Notes: generated by a model from the letters alone, not told the origin. A stretch of DNA of 64,000 nucleotides from Edaphochlamys debaryana (GCA_016858145.1 JAEHOE010000080.1:310001-374000); one strand, 5' to 3'. Shown: positions 33,977 through 45,376, numbered from the stretch's first letter. Translations and numbers: made by a program.

Positions 33977-33981
33977 TTACA
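33977..33981 (-). terminator. TGTAA polyadenylation signal (minus strand)
   Basis: TTACA on the + strand, 516 bp beyond the stop of the lectin gene at 34497-34499. Confidence 0.4.
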
Positions 33982-34496
33982 CGACTTCATCTCGGCGGTA
34001 CCAATTATGAGCGCTGACCTGCACATGACTCTCGGTTCTCCAAATTGGGTTCTTGAGCCGATCGACACCACTCCCCTTCCCCCGCATAAATCCGAAGTCC
34101 CGAAGTGCTGAACACACCAGTGCCTGGAGACTTGGCTCCATCAAGCAAAGGCTAGATATATGAATGGCAGAACGGGGTGCAGAACTTGCACATACTCAAG
34201 GGAGGAATTGGTCGTGCTCATTAAGATCACGATTGAGGCAGCAAGCCTTTCGGCTTCCCGTGCAAATGTCGACTTTTAAATAATGAGGCTAACACACGTT
34301 ACCAGGATGCCTTTCCATGCGCACTGGCGCAAAGAAACAGGAGAGACGGGGAAGTGGGGTGATGACGGTGTGTGACTCTCCACCTACCAGGGAGCGCCCG
34401 GGGTCGGGGGAAGTTGACTCTCTTCCCCTCATGCATGTGGGGCCGGCAGCTCGTCTGCCCCCTGGCCGCAACCCTGTTACGCGTCACTCTGAGCTA

Positions 34497-37400
34497 CTAG
34501 GCCTGCTGCAGCTTCTCGCCGCTCGCGGCCGCGGAGGGCACCACACGGGCTGACGTTCCCCGAGCCCTCCTCCAGGCCCACACACCAACCACCGCCGCCG
34601 CCACGGCCGCCACGAGCCCCCCCACAGCGCAGCCCACGATGAGAGCCGTGGAGGCCCCAGCCGCAGAGCTCCCGGCAGCAGCCTGGTCGTCGTCTCCAGC
34701 TCCCGCTCCCGGGGCGCTACCGGAGGCAGCGCTCTGATCCTGCTGGCGTGCGGTGGCGGTGTCCGCCTCTCCCGCCGGACCCCCGACTCCTCCGCCTGCG
34801 TCGCTAGCAGGCGGCAGGGCGGGTGCTTCCAGGGACAGCTTGGAAGAGCCTGCACAGCGGATAGCAAGAAAAAGGGTGAAGGAGGCACGGCAAGGACATC
34901 AAACGCGGGGCCCGCCCAGCTGGGCCCATGCCTCAGACGACGCACCGAAGGCAGCGGGGCACTCCGCCGCAGACGCGTTGATACGCTGGACGCACAGGTC
35001 CGTCGAGCGCCGGGTGTGCCGGGTGCCGTTGGCGGCGACACAGGCGGCGTCCAGGAGGCCTGTGGGGAAGGAAGCAAGCGGCAGAGGGGAAGACGCTGGG
35101 TGGCGTGGACACAAAATTCTTGCCGTACCGGGCCGTCCCGTGACGTCAAAGCGACGGATGACCCCTGACAGGCGACGGCGGCTTAAGGGGGACGTGTGTG
35201 AGTACCAGACGCACCGTCCGAGTCGCAGTCCACCGCAGTGAAGCGGTCCCCGGTGCCGTGGCACCAGAGGGGGCTGTCGGGGCAGCCTGAGGGGACAGAG
35301 GGGGCCCAAGGGCAGGTGAGGTGCTCGGGTCCGCAAGGGTTTCGTCCGGGAGTACTTACTCACATCCCCCGCCGTCCCCATGTCATCTGCAGCATTGTGC
35401 TCCCTCTGCCGCTCACTCCTGGGTTGCGTGAAGGCTGCGGGGCACCAGCTGGCGTTGGCGGGGGTCTGCACTCCGTAGCGCAGGTCCCCGAAGCCGCCCC
35501 GCGTCACGCAGCCCTGGCTCGACAGCATCACCCAGCGCCCGCCGAACCAGTCCGCGCACGCCACGTCCGTGGAGCCGGGGCCATCGTCTCCGCAGTCCGC
35601 GGCGGCGAACAAGGTGGAACCGTCGTGCGCGCACCAGCCCGAGGTGCGCACGCAGCTGGGAGCGGCGGGAGGCGGACCTGTGTGCGTGTGGGCCGGTGGA
35701 ACGAAAGGGCGTATTAAGTGCGTTGCAAAAGGAGTACGTAGCCGTCAACGAAACCGCGGCTTAGGGCCTTGCTGCCTCATCTGGCTACGCTCTGAGGACC
35801 CGTGCGCGGCACTGAGGAGGAAGGTTCGAGGTTGAAGGCCTTACGTGGGGGGGCCGGTGGGGAAGGCTTGGGCGCGGGCGGCGCGGGAGGCGTGGGCCCT
35901 GGGGGCGGCGGAGGCACGCGTGTGGGCTTGTCATGAGGAGGCATGGAACGGGAGCAGGATGTGGTCCTGCCTTCGCATGAGCCGTACCGTGATGCACCAC
36001 GAAAGCTCTGTGGATGGCTGCTGGTACCACGTCCCGACGCGCCCCGCCGACAGCCCAGCAACTCACCGAACGCAGCAGGGCAGTGCGCGACCGTGGCGTT
36101 GGCCCTCTGGACGCACATGTCGCTCGAGCGCCGGGTCATGAGCGTGCCGCTGGCGGTCACGCAGGCTGCATCAGAGAAGCCTGGGTGGGGCGGAGCGAGC
36201 GAGGAGATGACGCAAGCACACGCGGGGTCAAGCCGAAGGACTGGATGCTAGACCGCCGCCGCTCGGGGCTTGGCGGAGCGGGGCCGGGGCTTTCCAAGCT
36301 AGGAACTACTTGACGGAAAGGCTTGCTTGCACAAAGGCAGAGCATGGCTGCCTACCGTCCGAGTCGCAGTCCACCGCAGTAAAGCGGTCCCCGGTGGCGT
36401 GGCACCAGAGGGGGCTGTCGGGGCAGCCTGAGGGCGCGGTGCGGGGCCAGCCAGGCAGGGGGGAATCGGGCGACAGGAGTCAAGGCATGCCCAGGGTATG
36501 CATTTCGTGTGGCAGACAAGTTGAGGCGCACGTGGCAAAGGGCTTGAGCCATGCAGATCTTAACCTCGCCCCCTGCAATCAAGCCCGGCTTTGCTCACTC
36601 CTGGGTTGCGTGAAGGCTGCGGGGCACCAGCTGGCGTTGGCGGGGGTCTGCACTCCGTAGCGCAGGTCCCCGAAGCCGCCCCGCGTCACGCAGCCCTGGC
36701 TCGAAAGCATCACCCAGCGCCCGCCGAACCAGTCCGCGCACGCCACGTCCGTGGAGCCGGGACCGTCGTCTCCGCAGTTCACGGCCGCGAACAAGGTGGA
36801 ACCGTCGTGCGCGCACCAGTCCGAGGTGCGCACGCAGCTGGGGGCGGCGGGAGGTGACGCACCTGCGGAAGGGCAAACACGCGAGTGGTGATGGGGCACG
36901 TTAAGGACCCTCAGCACGTACATAAGAGGGCATTAAGCTAAGGATAAGGCAGTGTGCGTAGGTCAGGAGTGTGGCGAGCCCTCCGGCTAAGACGGATAGA
37001 AGCGGCCGCCCACTTTTGGGGCGAGTTTGAGCAGCAGGCAACCGACCTTGCGGTGGGGGTAATGGCCTTGGCGGCGGGAAATTGGGCTGCGGCGAAGGTG
37101 GCCGAGGGCTGGGAGGGCGCGGTGAGGGCCCCGGCGAAGGTGGCCGAGGGCTGGGAGGGCGCGGTGAGGGCCCCGGCGAGGGCGGAGGGCTGGGAGGGCG
37201 CTGCAAGGGCCCTGGCGAGGGCGGAGGGCTGGGAGGGCGCGGTTGGGGCCCCGGCGAAGGTGGCCGAGGGCTGGGAGGGCGCGGTGAGGGCCCCGGCGAG
37301 GGCGGAGGGCTGGGAGGGCGCGGTTGGGGCCCCGGCGAGGGCGGAGGGCTGGGAGGGCGCTGCAAGGGCCCTGGCGAGGGCGGAGGGCTGGGAGGGCGCG

Positions 37401-40400
37401 GTTGGGGCCCCGGCGAGGGCGGAGGGCTGGGAGGGCGCGGTGGGGGGCCCGGGGAGGGCGGAGGATTGGGGGGCCGGGGTGTGGTGGCATTGGTGGTGAC
37501 GGGGCTGGGTGGCCGAGGCGGTAATGGGGCGGGCGGGCCAGGCAGCGGGCGCGGCGAAGGGGGCAGGCCTGCAAGTCCGCAACGGCCAACGCAGGTTACA
37601 TATTGTAGTACCCGAGCGTGATGGGAACACGCAGGGACTTGTGTGTAACGCTGGAACTAGGTATTGGGCAGGTCACGCGCGGCATAATGCGAGCCAAAGC
37701 TTGGCTTGCTCGAGGCTTACTCAGGGCTTAGCTTACCCTGCGCAGTGGGCGGCAGCGGCAGCGGGGGCACAGGGGCCCTCTGCGGTGGCTGTGGGGAAGG
37801 CGGCGAGGGGGACAGCGGCCGAGGGGGCCCCGGCTGGGGGCTGGGGGGCCGTGGCGGTGGCTGCCGTGCAGGAGGGCTAGGACGGGGGCTTGGAGGCGAG
37901 GGCGGCGACGGGGTCGCTACAAGGGGAATGGAGAGAAACGCCAGTTGGGTGTCTGCAAACCAACTGTGAAGGCGGAGCAGCGGAGGACTGGGGCCATTGG
38001 AGTGTGAACTTGGAGTCCCTGACACGAGCAGACAGGAGAATACCTAATAAGCGCACGCACCGGAACCTGGCGGCCGCGGCGAAGGTGACGGGGGACGGGG
38101 ACTGGGCGGAGGCGCTGTGGGAGGCACCGGTGAAACGGGCTGTTGTCAGTGCACCGCGTTATTCACCAAGCAAACGGCCTCTAGGCGCTAGCCTTACAGT
38201 AGTAGCAGCAATCCAGCGGCAACATCGCGTCCGCTAGGGGCGACCGCACCCACCGGCCACCGTCTTCCACGCCACTCCGCCGTCCCTGTTCCGCAGCTCC
38301 ATGGCCCCTTCGTCCAGAACGTGAAGCGCAAAGGGGCCGAGCGCCGAGCCTGCGTTCTGAGGGAACGACACGGAGATCCCAGCCAAGGCCGAACTCGCCG
38401 AGGTCGTACGGACGCCGTACGGCACTCCCGTACCGGCGCCACGCAGCGTCCACGTGCCGTTGGGCTCGAGTACGAACGAGGCGTTCGTGGCTGCGACAAG
38501 ACTCGTGCCGGCGGCCCACACGGGGTTGCCCAGCAGGCCTCCTGCAGTACCGTTCGCCTTGAAGAGGCCCAGCGTCCCGTTTCTGCCCAGGACGAGGGCG
38601 TAGGTGCGGGCGGGCGACCACCAATAGTTGCATCCGTCCTCCAGGTCGCCGCTGAGGCCCTGGTACAAGCCGCAGTGCAGGGCGCAGCCGTTGCGCCGCG
38701 CCGGGCTGCAAGTCTTGTTGACTTGAAGCGTGAGGGGGCTCGCTGGAGGAGGAGGCAGGCAATCAAGGGAACACGGCACGACGTGTGACAAGGGCGGCGG
38801 CGCGTGACCTATCTTTGACAGCCGGAAATACCGGTACCGGCACGGCACCTCAGGTGAGACATGCCCCTTGATCGCGCACGTGTGTCGGATATATATGTAC
38901 GTAGCGCCATAACCCGCTGTCCCCCGTACGTCCTCTTGTTTGCTTTGCACGACATCTCACCCGGGATGGTCCACCAGGTGGGTATGCCGTACACGTTCAC
39001 GATCTCAGCCCAGCCGCCCTCGTCATGGACCACCTGCAGGAGGTCATGGTCGGGAACAGGTCAACGTAACGCTCGTTGTGGCCCGAAACAATAACTTTGC
39101 TTGGGATCTACCGGTATGGCGGCATCATTATCGAGACCAGGCCTACCCCGTCCACTCCGTGACCCCACCCCCACCCGGGGTTCTCACCATGCGGTATGGT
39201 CCGTTGGCCGTCCCACCGTTCATGGGGAAGGACCGCGCCTTGGCAATCCAAGCGCCCGTCAGCTTGTCAAGGGAGTTGGAGCGCTCGCTCCACGTCAAGT
39301 TCGGTGCGCTGCCGTACAGCGTCCACGTGCCGTTCGCGGTGATGTATAACACGTGGTCTGTTCCGTTCGCGATGCCGGTGCCTGCCGCCCTGCATGTGCA
39401 AGTACGGCGCAGAGCGTGCGCGTTTGGCATGCACAGAGGATGAGTTGGGCATTGCTTGTGCCTGGCCCTGTACGACAAGGCCTTGCGCACGCACAGTCGT
39501 ACCAGTACGTGATCCGCTTGTCCCGGTCTGCCAGTACGAGGTTTCCGTCCAAGGCCTGGAGCATGAAGGAGATGCGCTGGTTGGGGGACCGGATGGCTGC
39601 ATGAAAGCACAGCAGGAGGGAGACAGGCGGGTAGTAGATGAGTCTCAAACGGCAGGTCCAGACTTGTCAGAAGTAAGCCTGGCCTTTACGGTATTCCACC
39701 CGGCGGGGCAGCCGGTCCGCTACAGCGGGGCGCCGCGGAGACGGAAGGTGAGACGGGTCCAAGCAACAGAGGGCTTTCTAGTGGTCCATCCGGTGCCAGT
39801 CCGCTGTCCTTCCTCTATCCCCCGCGACTTCTGTATGGCACGAATCACAATGATGCAGGATCAAGTCTTAACCAGTATCGAGTAACTCAAAACCCCGGCG
39901 CTCCCCGCCGCCTCTCGCTTTCTATATGCCACTCACTGTTACAGAAGCCGTCCTGCCCCTCGCCACCAGGGGGCGGCTGGAAGAGGGCGCATCGGAGCGC
40001 ACAGGCCTCCGACATGTTCAGGGCGGCCCCGGGGTTGCACGCACTACTCGCGTTGCGTGACTGGATTGACGTTGAGCCCGCTGCGCGGCGGGGCGCAAGC
40101 AAGGGGGGGAGCGCGCAGCCGGCAGGGCACACAGCTCAACTCATGCCCCCCCAGCACCAGCGGCACGTGACCTCTCCTGCCCGCGCGTGGCTCCATTCTT
40201 ACATGCGTTTAACCCTCTAGAACCAGCAAGGCAAGCAAAGCGGTCCACTCACGGTCGGTTGCGGACCAGGCAACGAGGCCGTGTCTATTGGCCAGGACCA
40301 TGCGCGGCAGCAGCTGGGACTGGTTGCTTCCGGGGAGGGTCACATTGTCTGAGTAGAGCCGCAGCGTGAAGGGCGCCAGAGCGGGCCCCGCATTGGCTGG

Positions 40401-43400
40401 GTAGGCAAACGCCGCGCCCCACGACAGGGTCAGGTTGGATGAGGACATGAGGAGGCCGTCGGCCCCCCCGGTGGCATTGGACTTGCCCCACAGCCTGGAT
40501 GGAAGGCGCAGGCGGGAGAATGAAAGAGGCAGGTAGGGATCTGGTTCCGAGCGTAACGCAAGTATGCAGCACACTACTGCGTCCCACAGCAACAGGCCAC
40601 TCTCGTCACGCACCCGAATGTGCCGTTGGTGTGAAGCCGCAGGGAGGTGCCCGACACGCCGGGGGCAAGGGCGGTGGACCACAGGAGGGCGGGGGAGGCG
40701 CAGGAGGTGGGCCCGGCAGAGCCCGCCGCACACTGCCACCAGCCCAGGTTTCCCGTGCTGGCGTCGATGGCGAGGTAGTGGGATTGTGTGGGCGCCGCCC
40801 AGGAACCTGCGCGCGCGGGTGGATGGAGGGCATGGGGTGGATGCGGCGATCCGACAGCTGTGCGGTAGCGATAGATGAGCAATGCCCTGTCGGCTACCAG
40901 ATCTTGCTTACGGCTGCACCAGCCCGTGTTCTGGAAGATGGCGCAGGGCGTCCCCATGCAGGCCAGGGCTGGGTCCCCCGAGCACGTGGCGCCGCGGGCA
41001 ATGGAGAGCGGCCCCTGGCCTGCAGGGGGTGGGGGGAGAGGCGCAAGTTGCAAGCGAGGGAGAAGCGGAGAAAGGCGTTACGGGGTACGGACCCGGGGGA
41101 AGGCCGGGTTTGGACCCGGGTTGTAGATAGCCGGTTCATGGGTGCGGGTCTGCAAGCAGTCCCTCGCCGCAGCCCTCAGAGTCCCAGAGTAACTCGCTGT
41201 AACCTTACCCATTGTAGGGGGCTGGGGCGGGCTGGGGGGCCTGGGAGGCGGCCGCGGGCAGGCTGCACAAGCAGCGGTCGGCGGGAGCCGCCGGGCAGGG
41301 AAGGGCAGAGAAAAGGCGATCAGTGCAAGTACCTATCGCTATCGTTACCAAATGTTGGTTGGACACACGCACCCAACTCCTATGAGGCTTGCGCGGCACA
41401 TGCAGCTAGGCGGCGGGGTTGATGAGGCAAGGGGGCAACGGGATGCCGACGACGCATCGAGGACTGTTAAGCCGCAGCAGCACGCTCTCACGCGTCTTGA
41501 AGTCGACGATCCGGCCACTCCTGTCAGGCAAGCAAGTAAGACAAGACGCGCAAGTGCAGGTGTTAAGGACAAAGCTACGCCGTGGACGGACCGCCAGACA
41601 TGGTCCATCTGCATGGGTCGCTTAACACACCTGTCTGTCAGAACTGCGCCTCGCCTGTCCGACTCGAGCACCTGTGCACAAACGAGCAGCCGCCTCCTCA
41701 TCAAAAGCCCTCCAAGTGGAGTCACGGAGAGCACATGAACATGACGTGATTTGCTGCTACGCATCCGCCACACACGACCCTTCATGCCAGTACAGGCACA
41801 GTACGACAGGCCGTACAACTTGTAGAAGTAAGCCGCCGTGTATTTCCGGCGTGCGCCTGTGAGCCCGGTCCCAACCATTGACCAGTCACGCACCAGTCGA
41901 TACGGGGCACCCGTAATATTGGGGCAATTGGGCGACCGCCACAGCTCCTAGGTAGGGCATGGGCGGGGTGGAGGGTGTCACAGCAGGGAGGGGTGGGAGC
42001 AGATGGTAAGGGTAATCAGGACAGGTCCTGGAAGATTGGTGGCAGGTGGGGGTACGACAAGGGTCGCTGCCCGAAGGCAGGGAAAGGGCCGAGGCCCGTG
42101 GTCCCCCCCAGGGGTCCCATGTTCGAGTGTGGCTCCGCGGAGCCCTCAACCCCTCTCCGTCACCAGCCCGCCGCACCACCTCGGCCTGGACACAGCCGGC
42201 CGGACCCGGACCCGGACCCGGACCCGGACCCGGACCCGGACCCGGACCCGGACCGCGTGCATACCGTCAGTTTGTCCTGGGCTGTCGTAGTCGACGGCCC
42301 ACCAGAGATGACCAGTGTTCCCTCCTGCGTGATCACCAGCCTGGCCTGCATGATTTTAAAGCTGGCCTGCAAGCAAGGAGGCATTTGAGTAAGGCACTAT
42401 TGTCTTGTCATCAAGCCGACCCATGCGCAGCGCTGCTGCCCAAAGTGGTTGGATCGACGCAGCAGGCGGGCCACAGCCTTGCCTGCCAGGCCCCCGCCCC
42501 CGCCTTCTGCTGGCCAGCCACCCTTCCCGTGCGCGCGTTATGGCAGCGCTCGCGCTTACCATTATGCCACTTAAGATGCCGACAGTACCAGTGCCGCTGG
42601 GATTGGCGCAATTATAGTCCTCCCATGACCACAATGAAAGCTCAGTGCAACCAAAGCTGCATTGGAAGATCATGCGCCGATTGCAGCCGTCTGCGCAGAC
42701 GCATAAGCCCGTACAGCAGGTTAGGATGTTGGCTTTCGAGCATGCATGCGTCCGACGTGCAGTCACGCGCACACGGATTACCTGGCGTCTTGGTTTGTAG
42801 CACTACAAAGGGCGAGGCAGAGGAGGGCGGCGACGGGGGGTCGTCATGTGGGGCGGCCGGGGGACAGGGTTCAATGTGGGTGGAAGTCCAGGCGGAGGAG
42901 GGGGTGCACGGCCGAGGGCCGGGCTTGCGTGCGGTGTGGGTGCATGGTCAATGAATACCGGAGCCGGCAGTCCGAGAACTGCCCGAGCCAGTCAACCCGG
43001 GGATCCTCCCAGCCAGGGCCAACAGAATGCGAGAGGCCTCTTACTGGCGCAGGGGTTGGGGTTGAAGATGGGGAAGGGCTGGACATCTTTCTCCAGGAGG
43101 CCGTTCCGAGGCTGCATGGTGCAAATGACTTTCAGGGAGTTCCCATCGGCTGTCCGGTAGAGCACTCGGTCTGCATAGAGGGCGCGACGGGTTGCGCGTG
43201 AGGGCCGGCGGTCCGGGGGGAAAGGGCGGCACCCTCAAGCCACGAGGTGCCCAGGTATCAGGCCTAAGCACGTCTTCGTCGCAACGCCAAGGGATTTACC
43301 GGGAGAGATGTCTCCCCACGGATTTGGAGCGGGCGGTGACGGTGGCTGCGGGCTTGGAGGCCGCGGGGAGGGAGGCTGCGGGCGTGGAGGCCGCGGGCTT

Positions 43401-43671
43401 GGAGGCTGAGGCGGGGCTTCGGCGGCGGGAGTTTACGTGTCAGGGCGGACACGAGCCTGACATTGCTTCCATGCAACGATACTGCAAGCAAATTCTTGAC
43501 CAGGCATGCGGCGTCAGGCACTCGTTCGGCCGCGTGCATACATGTTCCCAGCCATCCGTAATGTGCGTGAGCACGACACCCCCTACCGGCGAATGCCACT
43601 GTTAGGATGCACGCTATGGTACACATATTTGCTGCTCGTCCGGCTGCCCCACGAGGGCTTGAGGAACGCAT
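34497..43671 (-). CDS. Type I membrane protein: four bulb-lectin-like modules, Ser-Pro rod, Cys-rich modules
   Basis: My 29-exon minus-strand model closes in frame at 1454 aa: 43587-43671, 43300-43416, 43045-43170, 42782-42802, 42560-42690, 42265-42366, 41894-41947, 41631-41671, 41493-41521, 41209-41262, 40912-41019, 40614-40806, 40253-40494, 39937-40080, 39495-39596, 39188-39381, 38961-39033, 38254-38742, 38061-38114, 37737-37916, 37047-37568, 36599-36862, 36356-36427, 36067-36180, 35845-35898, 35417-35677, 35215-35286, 34946-35059, 34497-34849. Layout: signal peptide (1-28, hydrophobic core then AFA); PPSPRPP linker; lectin modules L1 68-235, L2 254-434, L3 435-605, L4 606-768, each a Cys-containing lead followed by B-lectin-like strands (ALDGNLVLADRD, NGTWTLYG, GPYRM/GPFAL, LVAWS); Ser-Pro rod 769-1020; Cys-rich modules 1021-1170 and 1189-1337; transmembrane helix about 1405-1430; 24-residue tail starting RRAR. 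Many N-glycosylation sequons. Likely a wall-facing adhesion or mannose-binding receptor (inference). Splitting into two genes cannot be excluded without transcripts. Confidence 0.7.
35215..35677 (-). repeat. Cys-rich module, copy B (first two exons)
   Basis: Nearly identical in coding sequence to 36356-36862. The whole duplicated unit is three exons (260, 72 and 114 nt here; 264, 72 and 114 nt in copy A), spanning 34946-35677 and 36067-36862. It encodes WCAHDGSTLFAA, DCGDDGPGSTDVACADWF and later WCH-GDRFTAVDCDSDG. Exon sequence is almost unchanged but intron lengths differ, indicating recent duplication or gene conversion. Confidence 0.85.
36356..36862 (-). repeat. Cys-rich module, copy A (first two exons)
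   Basis: Partner of 35215-35677; see there. The module's third exon is 36067-36180. Confidence 0.85.
37047..37568 (-). repeat. Ser-Pro rod exon with repeated PPSPPPSPGP units
   Basis: This 522-nt exon of the lectin gene codes on the minus strand for about 174 residues of PPSPxPPSPGP-type repeats, as in volvocine hydroxyproline-rich wall proteins and pherophorin linkers. Units of about 48-60 bp recur at DNA level, so the exon can change length by slippage. The same frame is kept from the acceptor side (37569-37570) to the donor (37045-37046). Confidence 0.8.
41110..41175 (+). repeat. Dispersed repeat, copy 1 (in a lectin intron)
   Basis: Shares CTCGCCGCAGCCC and flanking words (TTGGACCC, TAGCCGGTTC, GCGGGTCT) with 46061-46127, roughly 80% overall by eye. 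It lies in the intron 41020-41208 and is probably a fragment of an old mobile element. Confidence 0.55.
42200..42254 (+). repeat. (CCGGAC)n microsatellite in a lectin intron
   Basis: About nine tandem copies of a 6-bp unit, starting 9 bp inside the intron from the 5' splice site at 42264 (minus strand). Its expansion could affect splicing of the first lectin module (inference). Confidence 0.85.
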
Positions 43672-45376
43672 TGCGAGCAGCGAGGAGCCGCTCAAGGCGC
43701 GACCCTCGCTCCGGCGCCCTGGCCTGCTAAATCACCAAGCACCGAGCACCGAATGTGTACCCTTCTTGTCGCTGATGGGGGCGACTTTGAGAGCGGCTGT
43801 GGTCACTCTGCCCGGCTTGGTGCGGGGTGAAAGAACGGTTTTATCCCGACTGTGTGTCTAAATGCGGTCTGGATTGGCATTAAACGACCTTGCCAAGCGG
43901 AGAGAAGTCATGCCGCTTCGAACTTCCTGACGTGCGTACGGTCGCCGGCAGAAACCTGCGGCAGTCTCTAGCGGTCCGTTACAGGAGTAACAGGCTGTTC
44001 AGGGCTTTTCCGGCATCAATGATGGACCTGATGTGACCTGATGTGTTTCGGTAAAGTGGCCTGAACCTCCCGATGGAATGCGGCCTGCAGTCGCGCACTG
44101 CACTGTGCAGCTATCCGCGTCGGAATGGCCCTGAATGGCACAACAGGTGGGTGGAGCCCAGTGAACCTTGGACCAGGGCAGGTGCAGGTCAAGGCTTGCG
44201 GACTGTCTGGTGGCCGTGCCGAGGGTTACAAGCTACTGCATGAGGCGCATGCGGAGGCGGCCCAGGCCCCTGGAAGGGGAAGGGGTAGTGTCTCTCGGGC
44301 GCTACTTCGTGCTCTACTTGTACTCACGGTTCCAGGGATAGGACTGCTGCCCCCGCGGGTTCGCCCACTTGCCTGACGCGACTGCACAGGCGCACAGCAA
44401 GCCCATGCTCCAGTCCTCGGTGGTTACAATGAAGGGACCCCAGAGGGGTGCACGGCAGCTGAACGCCGTGGCTTGGCAGCCAACCTCACGGGCTTGCCCC
44501 CTGCAAGCCAGCACGCCGCCCCCTGACTTGGACGGTAGGGCCCCTACCCGGGCTCCAAACGAGATCTATTGAAGACCATCCATCACCTCAACGTGGGGCA
44601 TGTAACGCACATCTCCCTCCTCGGTCACGGCCAAAAAGGGGTGGTCTTCAGACACCGTGTCCCAATCCGATGGGGCCGGCCCCACCCCGGCAAAGCACTG
44701 AAGGCGCGCTTCCAGCTCTCCCCTTGCCAGCGCCCGCGCCTGCATAATCAGGCCCTCTGCAACCCGATGCTCCAGCCGCCCGTGCGCTCCGGGTTCGCCC
44801 GCCTACACACTGCAACAATGCGTCTAGGACCCTCGACATCCACCTCAGTGACAAGTCCATGCCCCGGGGCGTGCTAAGCTGCTCGCTAGCTGCCGGGGGC
44901 TTGCGGGCCGTGTGTAGACCACGCTGCAGTCCCCCTTGTCCAGGACACCACCGCGGCCCTACGCCCCGTTGTCTAGCAACAACCCCTTGCCCACGACTTA
45001 TATCTCACTCTCTTTCCCCACACAGTAAACCCCGTCCACGCTCATTCAAGTTGAAGGCGTAACTCCGCTACGCCCGCTGGCCCTAGCCCACCCGTCAGGT
45101 GCGCAAGTCGACCCCAAAGCCCTCGCACCCCCTCACACTAAGTCTGCAGCTGCTGGGGGCGTGCGTGCCTGCGCTTCAAGCTCCCAACCTCCGCCCCCCC
45201 CCACAATACCTGCCCCCCACGCTCCTCAGACGGAAGCTTAATGGATTATCTTTCGCTATGAATGACGCCAACGAACTTCCCCCGAGGGCCTCACCCTACC
45301 CACCCTACACGCCGGAGCCCAACTGTCAGGCACGACAGAACCTCCATCGACGAAAGCCATCGGTACAAGCACTTCT
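43672..45376. other. Intergenic region, possibly with decayed coding remnants
   Basis: Holds the promoter of the lectin gene (from 43672 upward) and the 3' region of the YdhR gene. Two minus-strand stretches around 44.3 and 44.6 kb look weakly coding (see the pseudogene entry). Most of 44.9-45.3 kb is C-rich and featureless. Confidence 0.4.
44315..44870 (-). pseudogene. Possible remnant of a lectin-like or other coding region
   Basis: On the minus strand, 44570-44800 has an open stretch with helical (GLIMQARALARGELEARL) and strand-like parts (HPFLAVTEEGDVRYMPHVEV) ending at a stop, and 44314-44514 has a Cys/Trp-rich stretch (GCQATAFSC, TTEDWS, CACAVASGKW) ending at a GTGAGT-like donor. The second faintly recalls the Cys-rich lead of lectin module L1. 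No start, no continuous model and intervening stops, so this is either a decayed gene or unconnected exons. Confidence 0.2.

Larger units (their letters stand above)
33408..34496. other. Promoter of the reductase gene and 3' UTR of the lectin gene
   Basis: Both flanking genes are on the minus strand, so this 1.09 kb holds the end of the upstream lectin transcript (signal TTACA at 33977-33981) and then the reductase promoter. AT content is locally higher around 34140-34310. No gene-like ORF. Confidence 0.45.

Noticed and set aside
36954..37621. Plus-strand ORFs with repeated EGWEGA and GGRGEGPGEGG units
   Set aside because: They are the complement of the Ser-Pro rod exon. The minus frame fits a known type of algal wall protein and joins neighbours in phase.
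38061..38139. Acceptor at 38140 giving a longer linker exon
   Set aside because: It would start in phase 0, but the preceding exon ends in phase 1. The acceptor at 38115 restores the phase and gives a 54-nt exon like two others.
43264..43695. Continuous reading through the first lectin exon into 43.3 kb
   Set aside because: The uninterrupted frame turns Arg/His-rich. Splicing at 43587 (GTAGGG donor) to 43416 gives the Ser-Pro linker in frame and keeps the signal peptide.
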